From assembly GCF_947495285.1 (NCBI RefSeq), contig NZ_CANLXZ010000014.1:1-64000 (forward strand): a stretch of 64,000 nucleotides of DNA, written 5' to 3'. This DNA comes from an uncultured Nonlabens sp. (GTDB lineage Bacteria > Bacteroidota > Bacteroidia > Flavobacteriales > Flavobacteriaceae). A program made the translations under genes and the position numbers. A model generated the notes under the pieces. That model saw only the letters and a program-made list of their open reading frames with translations. It did not search any database and was not told where the DNA came from. Positions 9,219 through 17,498 of the stretch are shown here, in pieces (position 1 is the stretch's first letter; each line of letters opens with the position of its first letter).

Positions 9219-9226
9219 CAAAAATA
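9219..9226 (-). promoter_or_regulatory. -7 box TATTTTTG directly before the FAD oxidoreductase start
   Basis: This is a perfect TAnnTTTG match whose G lies 4 bases before the ATG at 9214. Transcription would then begin at or next to the start codon, giving a leaderless mRNA. Confidence 0.5.
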
Positions 9227-9289
9227 GTATAGAGTTTTATAATGTAAAGGATTTAATTAATGCTTAACAAAAAGAATTTTACTACAGGC

Positions 9290-9297
9290 TATCTTTA
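9290..9297 (+). promoter_or_regulatory. -7-like box TATCTTTA of the MscS gene
   Basis: TATCTTTA lies 16 bases before the ATG at 9314 and downstream of the alternative Met at 9260. It supports the shorter protein. Confidence 0.45.
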
Positions 9298-9313
9298 CTA
9301 TAAAATCAAGTTT

Positions 9314-10231
9314 ATGCCATTAAAAGAACAAATAGAAGATATTTCTATTTCTGACAGAATCACCAGCACTACTTATTCTTATTATGAAAATTTTCTTGAT
9401 TTCTTACCGCAACTAGCTCTAGGCCTGTCTATTATCACATTAGGCGTTTTAATAGCTAGCTTTTTAGGTAGAATTACCACCTCTAGCGTTATACATAGAA
9501 CTAAAGATCCATTGATGAGTCGTTTTCTAGGTAAGGCGATACGCTTTGTTTTTATCATCATTTTTGCTATGCTCGCGTTAAAAGCAGCTGGATTAGGAGA
9601 TATAAGCGCTGGTATTCTTGCAACCGCTGGTGCTGGTGCCGTAGTTCTAGGGTTTGCTTTTAAAGATATAGGTCAAAATTTTATAGCTGGTGTAATTCTC
9701 AGTTTCAACAGGCCATTTGACGTAAATGATACAGTGGAGATAGGAACTAACTTTGGTCGTATAAAAGCACTAGAATTTAGATATACTAAACTAAAAACTT
9801 TTGATGGTAAAGATGTTTACATTCCTAATTCTGATGTGATTACACAACCAGTAACTAATTATACTGAAGACGGTTTTTACCGCTGGGACTTTGTGGTAGG
9901 TGTAGATTATGACGATGATATACAAGAGGCAAAACAGAGCATCATGGATGCCTTAAACGCAGACCCTAAAGTTGTGACAGATAAAGATCATGTGAGTTAT
10001 GTCGTAGAAGATGAACTAGCGACTAGCACCGTAAATCTTAAGGTGTACTTTTGGGTAGATACCTTAGACTTTGGACGCGTGGCAAACACCACGCGTGGTC
10101 GCGTAATAGGAAATGTAAAGAGAGCTTTAATGAGAAAAGGGTTCTATTTACCGGCAGATATTCAGGAAATCAAGCTTTATGGTCGTGATTCTGAACTACC
10201 TTTGTCACTTCAAGATAAACGCTTTAAATAA
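9314..10231 (+). CDS. Small-conductance mechanosensitive channel (MscS family)
   Basis: A 305-residue MscS-type channel that releases solutes under osmotic downshock. Three membrane segments lie at residues about 30-55, 75-95 and 100-125. The pore-lining helix ILATAGAGAVVLGFAFKDIG runs into QNFIAGVIL, the MscS hallmark. The beta domain (FDVNDTVEIG) and the C-terminal vestibule domain follow. The start at MPLKEQIEDIS is preferred over the Met at 9260 because of the intervening -7 box. One base separates its stop from the next gene, so the two are probably cotranscribed. Confidence 0.92.
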   Translation: MPLKEQIEDISISDRITSTTYSYYENFLDFLPQLALGLSIITLGVLIASFLGRITTSSVIHRTKDPLMSRFLGKAIRFVFIIIFAMLALKAAGLGDISAGILATAGAGAVVLGFAFKDIGQNFIAGVILSFNRPFDVNDTVEIGTNFGRIKALEFRYTKLKTFDGKDVYIPNSDVITQPVTNYTEDGFYRWDFVVGVDYDDDIQEAKQSIMDALNADPKVVTDKDHVSYVVEDELATSTVNLKVYFWVDTLDFGRVANTTRGRVIGNVKRALMRKGFYLPADIQEIKLYGRDSELPLSLQDKRFK

Positions 10232-10232
10232 T

Positions 10233-10523
10233 ATGCTTAAAACATTTAAATATCTAGCTCTAGCAGAAGGTTACTCCTTTTTATTCATCCTATTTATAAC
10301 CATGCCTCTTAAATATCTAGGCGGTATTTTATTACCTAATATGATTATGGGAATGGCACATGGTTTCCTTTTCCTTAGTTATGTAGTCGTGGCTATAGTA
10401 GTAAGCCAGATTATTAAGTGGAATTTTAAAACACTACTCATAGTTCTAGTCATGTCTGTAGTGCCGTTTGGAACTTTCTGGATGGAAGAAACGTACCTAG
10501 AAGAAAAACTTAAAAAGGCTTAA
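10233..10523 (+). CDS. DUF3817 family membrane protein
   Basis: A 96-residue membrane protein with three hydrophobic segments, starting MLKTFKYLALAEGYSFLFIL, which fits the DUF3817 family. The longer frame from 10179 overlaps the MscS gene; the ATG at 10233 comes one base after the MscS stop, the normal arrangement for a tight operon. Its stop codon lies inside a bidirectional terminator shared with the convergent thioesterase gene. No function is established for the family. Confidence 0.8.
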   Translation: MLKTFKYLALAEGYSFLFILFITMPLKYLGGILLPNMIMGMAHGFLFLSYVVVAIVVSQIIKWNFKTLLIVLVMSVVPFGTFWMEETYLEEKLKKA

Positions 10524-10545
10524 TTTAAGCAAAGCCTTTCTTTTT
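10514..10545. terminator. Terminator overlapping both convergent stop codons
   Basis: AAAGGCTT (10514-10521) pairs with AAGCCTTT (10532-10539), followed by CTTTTT on the plus strand and preceded by A-rich sequence for the minus strand. The stop codons at 10521-10523 and 10525-10527 lie within the hairpin. Confidence 0.75.
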
Positions 10546-10926
10546 CATACGCTCACTCTGGTATTCTACCTCTGTTTTACCGTGTGGAAGAGGCTTACCG
10601 TCTTCTCCTAGATTTACTAATATTATATTCTCAATGGTTATAATGGTGTCATAGGTCATTTTATTGCGCACGATACATTTTAAGTCGATAGAGCTTTTAC
10701 CAAATTTATTTACCTCTAGTCCTATCTCTATAATATCTCCTGTTTTTGCACTGGCGACAAAGTTGATTTCACTCATATACTTAGTAACTACTTTTTGATT
10801 CTCGATCTGTATGATCGCGTATAGTGCGGCCTCCTCATCAATCCATTCTAATAGTCTACCGCCGAAAAGCGTACCATTAGGATTTAAATCTTCGGGCTTT
10901 ATCCATTTTCTTGTATGAAATCTCAT
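10525..10926 (-). CDS. Acyl-CoA thioesterase, hotdog fold (YciA-like)
   Basis: A 133-residue hotdog-fold thioesterase of the acyl-CoA thioester hydrolase family. The motif NPNGTLFGGRLLEWIDEEAA near residue 16 carries the active-site Asn and Asp/Glu region, and VTKYMSEINFVASAKTGDII is the second conserved block. It hydrolyses acyl-CoA in the cytoplasm; the chain length cannot be read from the sequence. I start it at MRFHTRKW (10926) because the -7 box TATCTTTG at 10945-10952 lies over the alternative Met at 10947. It converges on the DUF3817 gene. Confidence 0.88.
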   Translation of the reverse strand: MRFHTRKWIKPEDLNPNGTLFGGRLLEWIDEEAALYAIIQIENQKVVTKYMSEINFVASAKTGDIIEIGLEVNKFGKSSIDLKCIVRNKMTYDTIITIENIILVNLGEDGKPLPHGKTEVEYQSERMKKKGFA

Positions 10927-10944
10927 ATTATATAGGTTTATTTT

Positions 10945-10952
10945 CAAAGATA
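10945..10952 (-). promoter_or_regulatory. -7 box TATCTTTG of the thioesterase gene
   Basis: This is a perfect TAnnTTTG match 18 bases before the ATG at 10926, and it overlaps the alternative start. The divergent methyltransferase promoter is at 10975. Confidence 0.6.
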
Positions 10953-10974
10953 CATTTGATCTAAGTTAAAAACC

Positions 10975-10982
10975 TATTTTTG
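10975..10982 (+). promoter_or_regulatory. -7 box TATTTTTG directly before the RNA methyltransferase start
   Basis: This is a perfect TAnnTTTG match 4 bases before the ATG at 10987. It is a second candidate for a leaderless transcript. Confidence 0.5.
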
Positions 10983-10986
10983 TATT

Positions 10987-11802
10987 ATGAAACACATCTC
11001 TAGTCCTAATAATACCGTTATACGACATGTAGAACAATTGCAACGTAAAAGTAAAGCTCGTAAAAAAGAAGGCCTTTTTATCATAGAGGGACAGCGAGAG
11101 ATTTTGCTGGCTGCGAGAGGTGAATTTATCATAGAGCACATCTTAGTTTGCGGCGCTATTCTTCTCAATTCTAGCACATTTACCGCGCAAGATGTGTACT
11201 CAAAATTAGCGATCGATCAGTCCCCAGAAATTATTTCTGTATCGCAAGAAATCTATGAAAAAATAGCTTATCGCAGTGGTACAGAAGGTTGTATCGCTAT
11301 AGCAAAAGCTAAACGCCAACACTTAAAAGATCTAGAACTAACAGATACACCCTTAATCCTTATTGCCGAATCTACAGAGAAACCTGGTAATCTAGGCGCT
11401 CTATTAAGAACTGCAGATGCTGCTCAAATAGACGCTGTAATCATCACAAACCCTACAGCAGATCTTTATAATCCTAATGTCATACGATCTAGTGTGGGCT
11501 GTCTATTTACCGTTCCTACTGCCGTGTGCAGTACAGAAGAGTTGATAGGTTTTTTAAGAGATAAAAATATCGATTTATATGCCGCTACTTTACAAAGTAG
11601 CGAGCGCTATGACCGCATAGATTATAGAAATGCTAGCGCTATAGCCGTAGGAACTGAAGCCACTGGACTATCTGAAGAAATGAGAGCCGCTGCAAAGGCT
11701 AACATTATTATACCTATGTCTGGCGAGATAGATTCTATGAATGTCTCTGTAAGTGCAGCAATCATGATTTTTGAGGCAAAGAGACAAAGAGATTTTAAAT
11801 AA
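10987..11802 (+). CDS. SpoU/TrmH family RNA 2'-O-methyltransferase
   Basis: A 271-residue SPOUT-class methyltransferase that uses S-adenosylmethionine to methylate a ribose 2'-OH in rRNA or tRNA. Residues about 1-100 form the SpoU substrate-binding domain. The knot motifs are all present: motif 1 STEKPGNLGALLRTADAA, motif 2 AVGTEATGLSEE, and motif 3 IPMSGEIDSMNVSVSAAI. It resembles TsnR/RlmB-type enzymes, but the target nucleotide cannot be assigned. The M48 protease gene follows after 18 bases, so the two may share a transcript. Confidence 0.92.
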   Translation: MKHISSPNNTVIRHVEQLQRKSKARKKEGLFIIEGQREILLAARGEFIIEHILVCGAILLNSSTFTAQDVYSKLAIDQSPEIISVSQEIYEKIAYRSGTEGCIAIAKAKRQHLKDLELTDTPLILIAESTEKPGNLGALLRTADAAQIDAVIITNPTADLYNPNVIRSSVGCLFTVPTAVCSTEELIGFLRDKNIDLYAATLQSSERYDRIDYRNASAIAVGTEATGLSEEMRAAAKANIIIPMSGEIDSMNVSVSAAIMIFEAKRQRDFK

Positions 11803-11820
11803 GATTTTAAGCTTACTTTT

Positions 11821-13065
11821 ATGACACCATCTACCGTATTTTACATCATTCTAGGAATTCTAATTTTTGATTTCTTATTAGAACGTATTTTAGGTTTTCT
11901 TAACTACACATGGTATTCAAAGCCTGTACCACAAGAACTTAGTGATGTTTATGATGCTGCTGAGTATGATAAATCTCAAGAATATAAAAAGACCAATTTT
12001 AAATTTAGCTTGTTATCCAGCACCTTTTCCTTTATAAGTATGCTGTTGTTTTTATTTTTTAAAGGTTTTGCCCTACTCGATGAGATGGCACGATTTTATG
12101 CACAAAATGAAATCGTTGTGGCTTTATTATTTTTTGGAATCATCATGCTAGCGAGTGAGATCATATCGCTGCCTTTTTCCATCTACTCTACATTTGTAAT
12201 AGAAGAAAAATTTGGCTTTAATAAAACCACTAGTAAAACGTTTATTCTCGATAAATTAAAGGGTTATGTACTTACTGCCGTTTTAGGCGGCGCTATTCTA
12301 TCTTTAATTATTCTATGTTACAACTGGGCTGGTGATAATTTCTGGTGGTATGTATGGATATTGATATTTTTCATATCATTGTTTATGAATATGTTTTATG
12401 CAAAATTATTTGTTCCTCTATTCAATAAACAATCACCGCTAGAAGATGGCGATTTAAAAAATAAAATAAGCCAGTATGCTGCTACGGTAGGGTTTCAACT
12501 AGACAAAATTTTTGTCATAGATGGTAGTAAAAGGTCTACTAAGGCTAACGCTTATTTCAGCGGTTTCGGTAGTGAGAAACGTGTCACCTTGTACGACACC
12601 TTAATAGAACAATTAACCGAAGAAGAAATAGTAGCTGTACTCGCTCATGAAGTAGGTCATTATAAAAGAAAACATATTATTTATAATCTTATTGCAGGCA
12701 CGCTCATTACTGGTTTTACCCTGTGGTTATTTTCTATATTTGTAGATAACAACCTACTTTCTGAGGCTCTAGGTGTTGCAGTTCCTTCTTTTCATATAGG
12801 TTTAATCGCATTCGGATTATTATATTCTCCTATTTCTAGATTAACGAGTATAATAATGAGTTTGCTTTCAAGAAAATTTGAATATCAAGCAGATTATTAT
12901 GCAAAGAGTACTTATAAAAAAGAGCCCTTAATAAGCGGTTTAAAAACACTGTCTAAAACTAGTTTGAGTAATCTAACACCGCATCCTGCTTATGTATGGT
13001 TTTATTATTCTCACCCTAGTTTATCACAACGTATCGCTGCCATGAAAAGCGATAGGGTTTATTAA
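11821..13065 (+). CDS. M48 family zinc metalloprotease (Ste24-like)
   Basis: A 414-residue membrane protease of the Ste24/CAAX-protease type. It has several membrane helices over residues about 1-210, then VLAHEVGHYKRKH with the HExxH zinc site near residue 277, two further membrane segments, and the third zinc ligand in FEYQADYYA near residue 360. In bacteria these enzymes degrade membrane or misfolded envelope proteins. The short spacing from the RNA methyltransferase suggests cotranscription. The length matches full Ste24 homologues rather than HtpX. Confidence 0.93.
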   Translation: MTPSTVFYIILGILIFDFLLERILGFLNYTWYSKPVPQELSDVYDAAEYDKSQEYKKTNFKFSLLSSTFSFISMLLFLFFKGFALLDEMARFYAQNEIVVALLFFGIIMLASEIISLPFSIYSTFVIEEKFGFNKTTSKTFILDKLKGYVLTAVLGGAILSLIILCYNWAGDNFWWYVWILIFFISLFMNMFYAKLFVPLFNKQSPLEDGDLKNKISQYAATVGFQLDKIFVIDGSKRSTKANAYFSGFGSEKRVTLYDTLIEQLTEEEIVAVLAHEVGHYKRKHIIYNLIAGTLITGFTLWLFSIFVDNNLLSEALGVAVPSFHIGLIAFGLLYSPISRLTSIIMSLLSRKFEYQADYYAKSTYKKEPLISGLKTLSKTSLSNLTPHPAYVWFYYSHPSLSQRIAAMKSDRVY

Positions 13066-13367
13066 ATAATTCCATATTATTAACACTAAAAAAGCTATTT
13101 TACTTAGTTTAAGATAAAGCGGTCCTATCGCGCAGTATCCCAATAATTAGTCCTAAAGATTGTGCGGTGCTTTTATTTACCTATTTAAATAGATCCTAAT
13201 ACGGTGCTATTTCCCTATATCGTATATAGCACTCCTTGATATTTCATTGAATCTTAACGCACTATTCCTAGTCTACTAACTTTTTACTAGAAATAGTGTG
13301 AAATAATATTCTTAATTTCAACAAATAATTAACGGTATGATGTTGGGAATTGCCATACATTCATATT
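13066..13367. other. Spacer with one hairpin
   Basis: No gene is seen. GTGCTAT (13204-13210) pairs with ATAGCAC (13226-13232), with the nested alternative CTATAT/ATATAG inside. There is no T run, so it is not an evident terminator; it could be a leader or operator structure for the DoxX-like gene at 13368. Confidence 0.35.
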
Positions 13368-13715
13368 ATGAAAACATTTGATCTCCTACTCTATTTTACC
13401 ATCGTTTCATTCTTCTTCTTTGGCATTACTTGTCTGTTCTCATCACACATGAGATTAGAATTTACCAGATTCGGTTTAAGTATGTTGCAACGCTTATTAA
13501 CTGGTGTCCTTCAACTTATAGGTGCCACTGGTTTAATAGTTGGAATTTTTAATACGTATATAGGTATAATGGCCTCTGCAGGGTTAAGTTTATTGATGCT
13601 GGCTGGTTTTATAGTACGTGTAAAAATCAAAGACGGCATCTATAAATCGTCACCGGCTTTAATCTTTATGGTACTTTGTAGTATTATTTGCTATAAATTT
13701 ATAGACTTGCTCTAA
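13368..13715 (+). CDS. DoxX-like membrane protein
   Basis: A 115-residue protein with four hydrophobic segments, the central one RLLTGVLQLIGATGLIVGIF being typical of DoxX-like families. The frame opens at 13350, but MKTFDLLLYF at 13368 is the more natural start. Function is not established. Its stop overlaps by 4 bases the stop of a second DoxX-like gene on the other strand. Confidence 0.7.
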   Translation: MKTFDLLLYFTIVSFFFFGITCLFSSHMRLEFTRFGLSMLQRLLTGVLQLIGATGLIVGIFNTYIGIMASAGLSLLMLAGFIVRVKIKDGIYKSSPALIFMVLCSIICYKFIDLL

Positions 13716-14083
13716 ATAAATATTATCGCTATAGATAATAGTAAAAATATCGCTGCTGGTATCGATTTTTTAATAGGGTCACTAATCTTAACATGCATAG
13801 TAATAGCTCCTAACATAAGAAAAGCGATACCTATAGCGCCAGTAAATTCTACCGATTTAAAATAGATGGAGGTTAAGAGAAGTACTGCAAATAAACATTT
13901 CAGTGTACCTACTATAATCATCGCATTTTTTGATAGACCATATGCAGCAAATTCTTCTTGCATGCTACTGGCATTTCCACCACGCCATGGTGTTGCCTTA
14001 TCGCGATTAATAAGCCACACTTTTAGTATACTTAAACCGACTATTAATTTGATGAATATCTCTGTGATTTCTATAAATTCCAT
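13712..14083 (-). CDS. DoxX-like membrane protein, convergent with the previous one
   Basis: A 123-residue protein with four membrane segments. TLKCLFAVLLLTSIYFKSVE and the following AIGIAFLMLGAITMHVKI resemble the DoxX-like fold of the convergent gene. The start at 14083 is chosen over 14101 because the -7 box TATTTTTG at 14099-14106 overlaps the upstream Met. The last 4 bases are shared with the opposite gene. No function can be stated. Confidence 0.7.
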   Translation of the reverse strand: MEFIEITEIFIKLIVGLSILKVWLINRDKATPWRGGNASSMQEEFAAYGLSKNAMIIVGTLKCLFAVLLLTSIYFKSVEFTGAIGIAFLMLGAITMHVKISDPIKKSIPAAIFLLLSIAIIFI

Positions 14084-14098
14084 GGTTGTTATTTTACT

Positions 14099-14106
14099 CA
14101 AAAATA
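14099..14106 (-). promoter_or_regulatory. -7 box TATTTTTG of the DoxX-like gene
   Basis: This is a perfect TAnnTTTG match 15 bases before the start at 14083. It overlaps the alternative Met at 14101. Confidence 0.55.
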
Positions 14107-14177
14107 ATTATTAAATTAAGAAGTTATTACAATATAATCTTAATAAGTATTTCTTTAACAGGATATTGTATTCTGAG

Positions 14178-14197
14178 TCCGCTTTCGCGAAAGCGGA
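14178..14197. repeat. Dispersed palindrome copy (perfect, 20 bp)
   Basis: TCCGCTTTCGCGAAAGCGGA is the longest perfectly symmetrical copy in the window. It is followed by ACACTTA. It lies 20 bases past the stop of the PLP decarboxylase gene. Confidence 0.95.
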
Positions 14198-14215
14198 ACA
14201 CTTACTATCTATAAT

Positions 14216-15661
14216 TTATTTAACAGACTGTTCTTGTAGTATAACATGGGCAAATTCTTCACATGCGGTAAAGGTCTCCATGATATGATCCATAGTAGTA
14301 CGCGGATTTATCAAGCACATGCGCAATACTACCTGATTATTAAGCACTGTGGTGACTAATAAAGATTCTTTAGATTCTATAATACGTTTAGAAATTTCTT
14401 GATTAAGAGCATCTATGCGTGCGTTACTTAAATCTAGATCTATTGGGTTGTACCTGAAGTTAATAATAGCAAGAGTGGCAGGAGAAACGACTTCCCATTT
14501 ACTGCTTTTTCTGAGCATGGTTTCTACATCTTCGGCTATGTTAATATTATGACTCACAGCTTTTCTAAACGCCTCTAATCCAAATGTTTTTAAAGACATA
14601 TAAAACTTAAGCGCTCTGAAACGTCTGGTAAGTTGGATACCGTGGTCGTAGAAATTAATCTCTGAAGTGTTTCCTTCTATATCTCTTAAATATTCTGGTT
14701 TTTCTACAAATGTATCGTGCAACCACTTACTTTTACGCACTAATAAACATCCCATTTCATAGGGTTGATACAGCCATTTATGGGGATCTATGGTAAGAGA
14801 ATCTGCTTTTTCTATTCCTTTTAACGCCTTGCTGCCTTTTTGAGATAAGATCGCTGCACCACCATAAGCTCCATCGATATGAAACCACAGTTTTTCTTCC
14901 TTACAGATTATGCCTATTTCTTCTAGTGGATCTACCGTACCGGTGTTAGTAGTACCAGCAGATGCGATAATGCAAAAGGGATGTAAACCTCTTAAACGAT
15001 CTTTAGAAATTGCATTTTTAAGTTTATTAAGAGCCATTTTAAACTCTCCATCTGTGGGAATAATGCGTATTTGTTCTTTATTAAAACCGATGACACGTAT
15101 CGCTTTTACGTTAGAAGAATGAGCCTGGTCAGACATGTAGATAACGGCTTTAGAAAAGTCGTCTCCACACATTTGTCTTCTTGCGGTTACTAGTGCGGTA
15201 AGATTTGCCATAGAACCACCGCTGGTGAATATACCTCCACCTTTTTTTGCAGGAAATTTAAACAATTTAAGCAACCAGTTCATGGTAACTATCTCTAACT
15301 CTGCCGCAGCTGGAGATGCCGCCCAACCGCCAGAAAATATATTGAAACCTGTCGCTAGTGTGTCTGCCATAACGCTTACATAATTGCTAGGTCCTGGAAC
15401 AAAGGAATACGATTTAGGGTGAGAAACGATGTTGCTATTGGGCAATACATGCTGGGTAACAAAGTCCAGAATCTGGTCTGGATCGCTAGGTAAATTAGGT
15501 ACATCTTCTTGAAAGATATCGTCCATCTCCTTACGACTAGCTATCGCCACCGGACTTTTATCATTTTGTGTTGTAAAATGTTCTACTAGAGTATCGATCA
15601 CCTTATAACCGTAGGCTCTCATCTCTTCTTTACTTAATTCTAATTTATGCAAATTATCCAT
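14216..15661 (-). CDS. Group II PLP-dependent amino acid decarboxylase
   Basis: A 481-residue pyridoxal-phosphate decarboxylase of the aromatic-L-amino-acid/glutamate/diaminobutyrate group. The PLP lysine lies in SLTIDPHKWLYQPYEMGCLL near residue 294. WFHIDGAYGGAA holds the Asp that contacts the pyridine nitrogen, and FTSGGSMANLTAL binds the cofactor phosphate. The family decarboxylates Asp, Trp, Tyr, Dopa, diaminobutyrate and others, and the substrate cannot be told here. The gene is monocistronic. A -7 box TAATTTTG lies about 24 bases upstream of the ATG, and the dispersed palindrome lies just past the stop. Confidence 0.9.
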   Translation of the reverse strand: MDNLHKLELSKEEMRAYGYKVIDTLVEHFTTQNDKSPVAIASRKEMDDIFQEDVPNLPSDPDQILDFVTQHVLPNSNIVSHPKSYSFVPGPSNYVSVMADTLATGFNIFSGGWAASPAAAELEIVTMNWLLKLFKFPAKKGGGIFTSGGSMANLTALVTARRQMCGDDFSKAVIYMSDQAHSSNVKAIRVIGFNKEQIRIIPTDGEFKMALNKLKNAISKDRLRGLHPFCIIASAGTTNTGTVDPLEEIGIICKEEKLWFHIDGAYGGAAILSQKGSKALKGIEKADSLTIDPHKWLYQPYEMGCLLVRKSKWLHDTFVEKPEYLRDIEGNTSEINFYDHGIQLTRRFRALKFYMSLKTFGLEAFRKAVSHNINIAEDVETMLRKSSKWEVVSPATLAIINFRYNPIDLDLSNARIDALNQEISKRIIESKESLLVTTVLNNQVVLRMCLINPRTTMDHIMETFTACEEFAHVILQEQSVK

Positions 15662-15956
15662 CTGTGCTGCTCCCTTTTAAAGCTGCAAAATTACAAGTAA
15701 TAGCTTATACAAGAAGCAAGAAAATAGCATAAATCCTAAAATCATGCGCTTTCTCAACAAATCAAAAAATAGATCTATGGATTATCATTTTTTGTAAATC
15801 TAGATTAGATTATTGTTCTTAAAAATGAAATTTTCTTATGACATTGATGATTCCATTTTAATAGTCAAATTAAAAATTAGGCGGACTTTATAAATTTGCA
15901 CAAACCTTTCTGTTTAGTACTTACTAGCTATGTTTTCTACACCATGTTGATGGTAG
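15662..15956. other. Spacer, AT-rich, no gene seen
   Basis: It contains the promoter of the decarboxylase (TAATTTTG on the minus strand near 15686-15693) and otherwise no structure or coding frame that I can support. Confidence 0.4.
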
Positions 15957-16142
15957 TTATTCTTTCATTTCAATTTCAAAATTATATTTGAAATTTAATT
16001 CCTCATAATTTAATATTATGCCATTTAACTCTGATGCTGTTTTATTTTCAATCCTTTTTTTGTCTTGATAATATTAGTCGTCATATATAATTGGGTCATA
16101 ATAAGCTAGAGTTTCCATATTTGATGCTCCAAATGGATATCC
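15957..16142 (-). pseudogene. Decayed reading frame with one internal stop
   Basis: On the minus strand a 62-codon stretch reads GYPFGASNMETLAYYDPIIY-DD, then an in-frame TAA, then YYQDKKRIENKTASELNGII and onward to FEIEMKE and a final stop. Both halves have normal protein composition and keep the same frame, so a single nonsense change in a formerly longer gene is the simplest reading. It lies 44 bases downstream of the unknown gene at 16186-16956 on the same strand. I cannot identify the family. It is too short for a standard ORF caller. Confidence 0.4.
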
Positions 16143-16185
16143 TTAGGTCGGTTCTACCTTTTAATAAAGGCTTAATATGTTAGAT

Positions 16186-16956
16186 TTAATTAAAGGATAT
16201 TTCTTCAACTAGATAAGGAATATCTTTCATTTCAAATCTTGGATTAGAGAAAGGACCACGGTTTATAAACAAAGAATTAAATTTATTTTCATCAATTAAT
16301 ACACCCAGTGTTTCACAAGCTTCAATTAGCAAATCTGTATCTATATTTATAGAGAACAAAGTATCTTGAAGTAAGCACTGCAAATAATGTTTCTTTTGTC
16401 CAGCAGATAATTCAAGTTTTTCATGTCCTTCTATTCCCCATTGTCCTGCAATACTATTTGATCGAGCAGCAAGTAGCCCCAATATTTCATGACAGGTTTT
16501 CCATTTTTTTTCTAAAAGTTCTATAAATACAGCTTGATACACCTCATGATTCATATCACAGGTTCTCAAAAAGTCAATAAAATTAGAAATATATTTTTTA
16601 TCAGTATATGCAAGAGCAAAAGAAGCATTTAACCCCATAGGCATTTCATCATCTAGCCAGGTTTTTTTAACTAGATTTCTTTGCATTATATCCTGAACAA
16701 ATTTTTTGATTTTATCTATATTCTTACCGTCCTTTACTGCACTTAAGAAGAAGACTAGCTCGCTATATGACGGCATATCTCTATGAAGATTAATCTCATA
16801 TTCTACAAAATTATTTTCATGATATTTCCCAAATCTAAGCCCTTCATTTTTTTGAGCTGTTTCACATAATTCATCGAGATTCTTTAAAACAATATCTAGT
16901 TTATTTGATACATCTACAGTGTCTTCTATGTCAACGATAATTGTATTATTTTCCAT
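16186..16956 (-). CDS. Cytoplasmic protein of unknown function, immunity-like setting
   Basis: A 256-residue soluble protein with no signal peptide or membrane segment. It is acidic at the N-terminus (MENNTIIVDIEDTVDVSNKL) and largely helical after residue 90. No catalytic motif is recognised. It is isolated in a gene-poor, AT-rich patch next to a decayed frame. Single-gene, divergent, leucine- and aspartate-rich proteins in such patches are often orphan immunity proteins of polymorphic toxins, but nothing in the sequence proves this. It has no clear -7 box. Confidence 0.55.
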   Translation of the reverse strand: MENNTIIVDIEDTVDVSNKLDIVLKNLDELCETAQKNEGLRFGKYHENNFVEYEINLHRDMPSYSELVFFLSAVKDGKNIDKIKKFVQDIMQRNLVKKTWLDDEMPMGLNASFALAYTDKKYISNFIDFLRTCDMNHEVYQAVFIELLEKKWKTCHEILGLLAARSNSIAGQWGIEGHEKLELSAGQKKHYLQCLLQDTLFSINIDTDLLIEACETLGVLIDENKFNSLFINRGPFSNPRFEMKDIPYLVEEISFN

Positions 16957-17295
16957 TTATTCTTATTAAAATATTTGTTTACCTATACCTATGTTATAAT
17001 GAGAGTGAACCATGCCATAGGTATTCTATTATTTTGATTCACAGTATAAAGGTGAAAGTACAAAACTATTTTAGATTTCTCATTCTATAAATAACAGAAT
17101 CAAAAGGTTTAAAACTTAGTCATACTGTTAGCCACAGAAGAGTGAAATTTTCATGTATATGATGCGATGTTTAAAGGTTTTCTGAATAAAACAAGTATCT
17201 CAAATGATTCCTGACAAGCAAAAAAGAGAAGCAGTAAGTACTATTTATCAATTACCTAATCATTCTTAATATAGAGTTATCAATGGAATTTTTTC

Positions 17296-17311
17296 CGCTT
17301 TCGCGAAAGCG
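17296..17311. repeat. Dispersed palindrome copy (perfect)
   Basis: This is the exact 16-bp core, flanked by TTC on the left and AAACAAACA on the right. It lies between genes, 15 bases before a terminator hairpin. Confidence 0.95.
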
Positions 17312-17325
17312 AAACAAACACAATC

Positions 17326-17358
17326 AAAGCGATCATTTACTAAAAATAATCGCTTTTT
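17326..17358 (+). terminator. Terminator upstream of the short-ORF unit
   Basis: AAAGCGAT (17326-17333) pairs with ATCGCTTT (17349-17356), followed by more T. No intact plus-strand gene precedes it, which suggests a lost gene or an unrecognised small RNA upstream. Confidence 0.6.
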
Positions 17359-17498
17359 AATTTAATTGCTAAAAATATTAGTAATGTAAAATACTGAATT
17401 ACATAATATTAAAAATAAATTCAGATTTTAAATTTATTTTACTGTAACAACTGGAAAAGAAAGTCGTCTATTAGATAGAACCACAAAACAACAATTTT

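Larger units (their letters stand above)
16957..17498. other. Gene-poor spacer with a repeat and a terminator
   Basis: It contains the palindrome at 17296-17311, a terminator at 17326-17358, and two overlapping mini-frames of 15 and 21 codons (17167-17214, 17204-17269). The mini-frames read like a frameshifted remnant but are too short to trust. An inverted repeat ATGTAA/TTACAT (17384-17404) lies ahead of the short-ORF unit. Confidence 0.4.

Noticed and set aside
17167..17269. Two overlapping mini-frames (15 and 21 codons) that could be one frameshifted gene
   Set aside because: Too short to distinguish from chance, with no start signal or recognisable family; noted only as spacer content.
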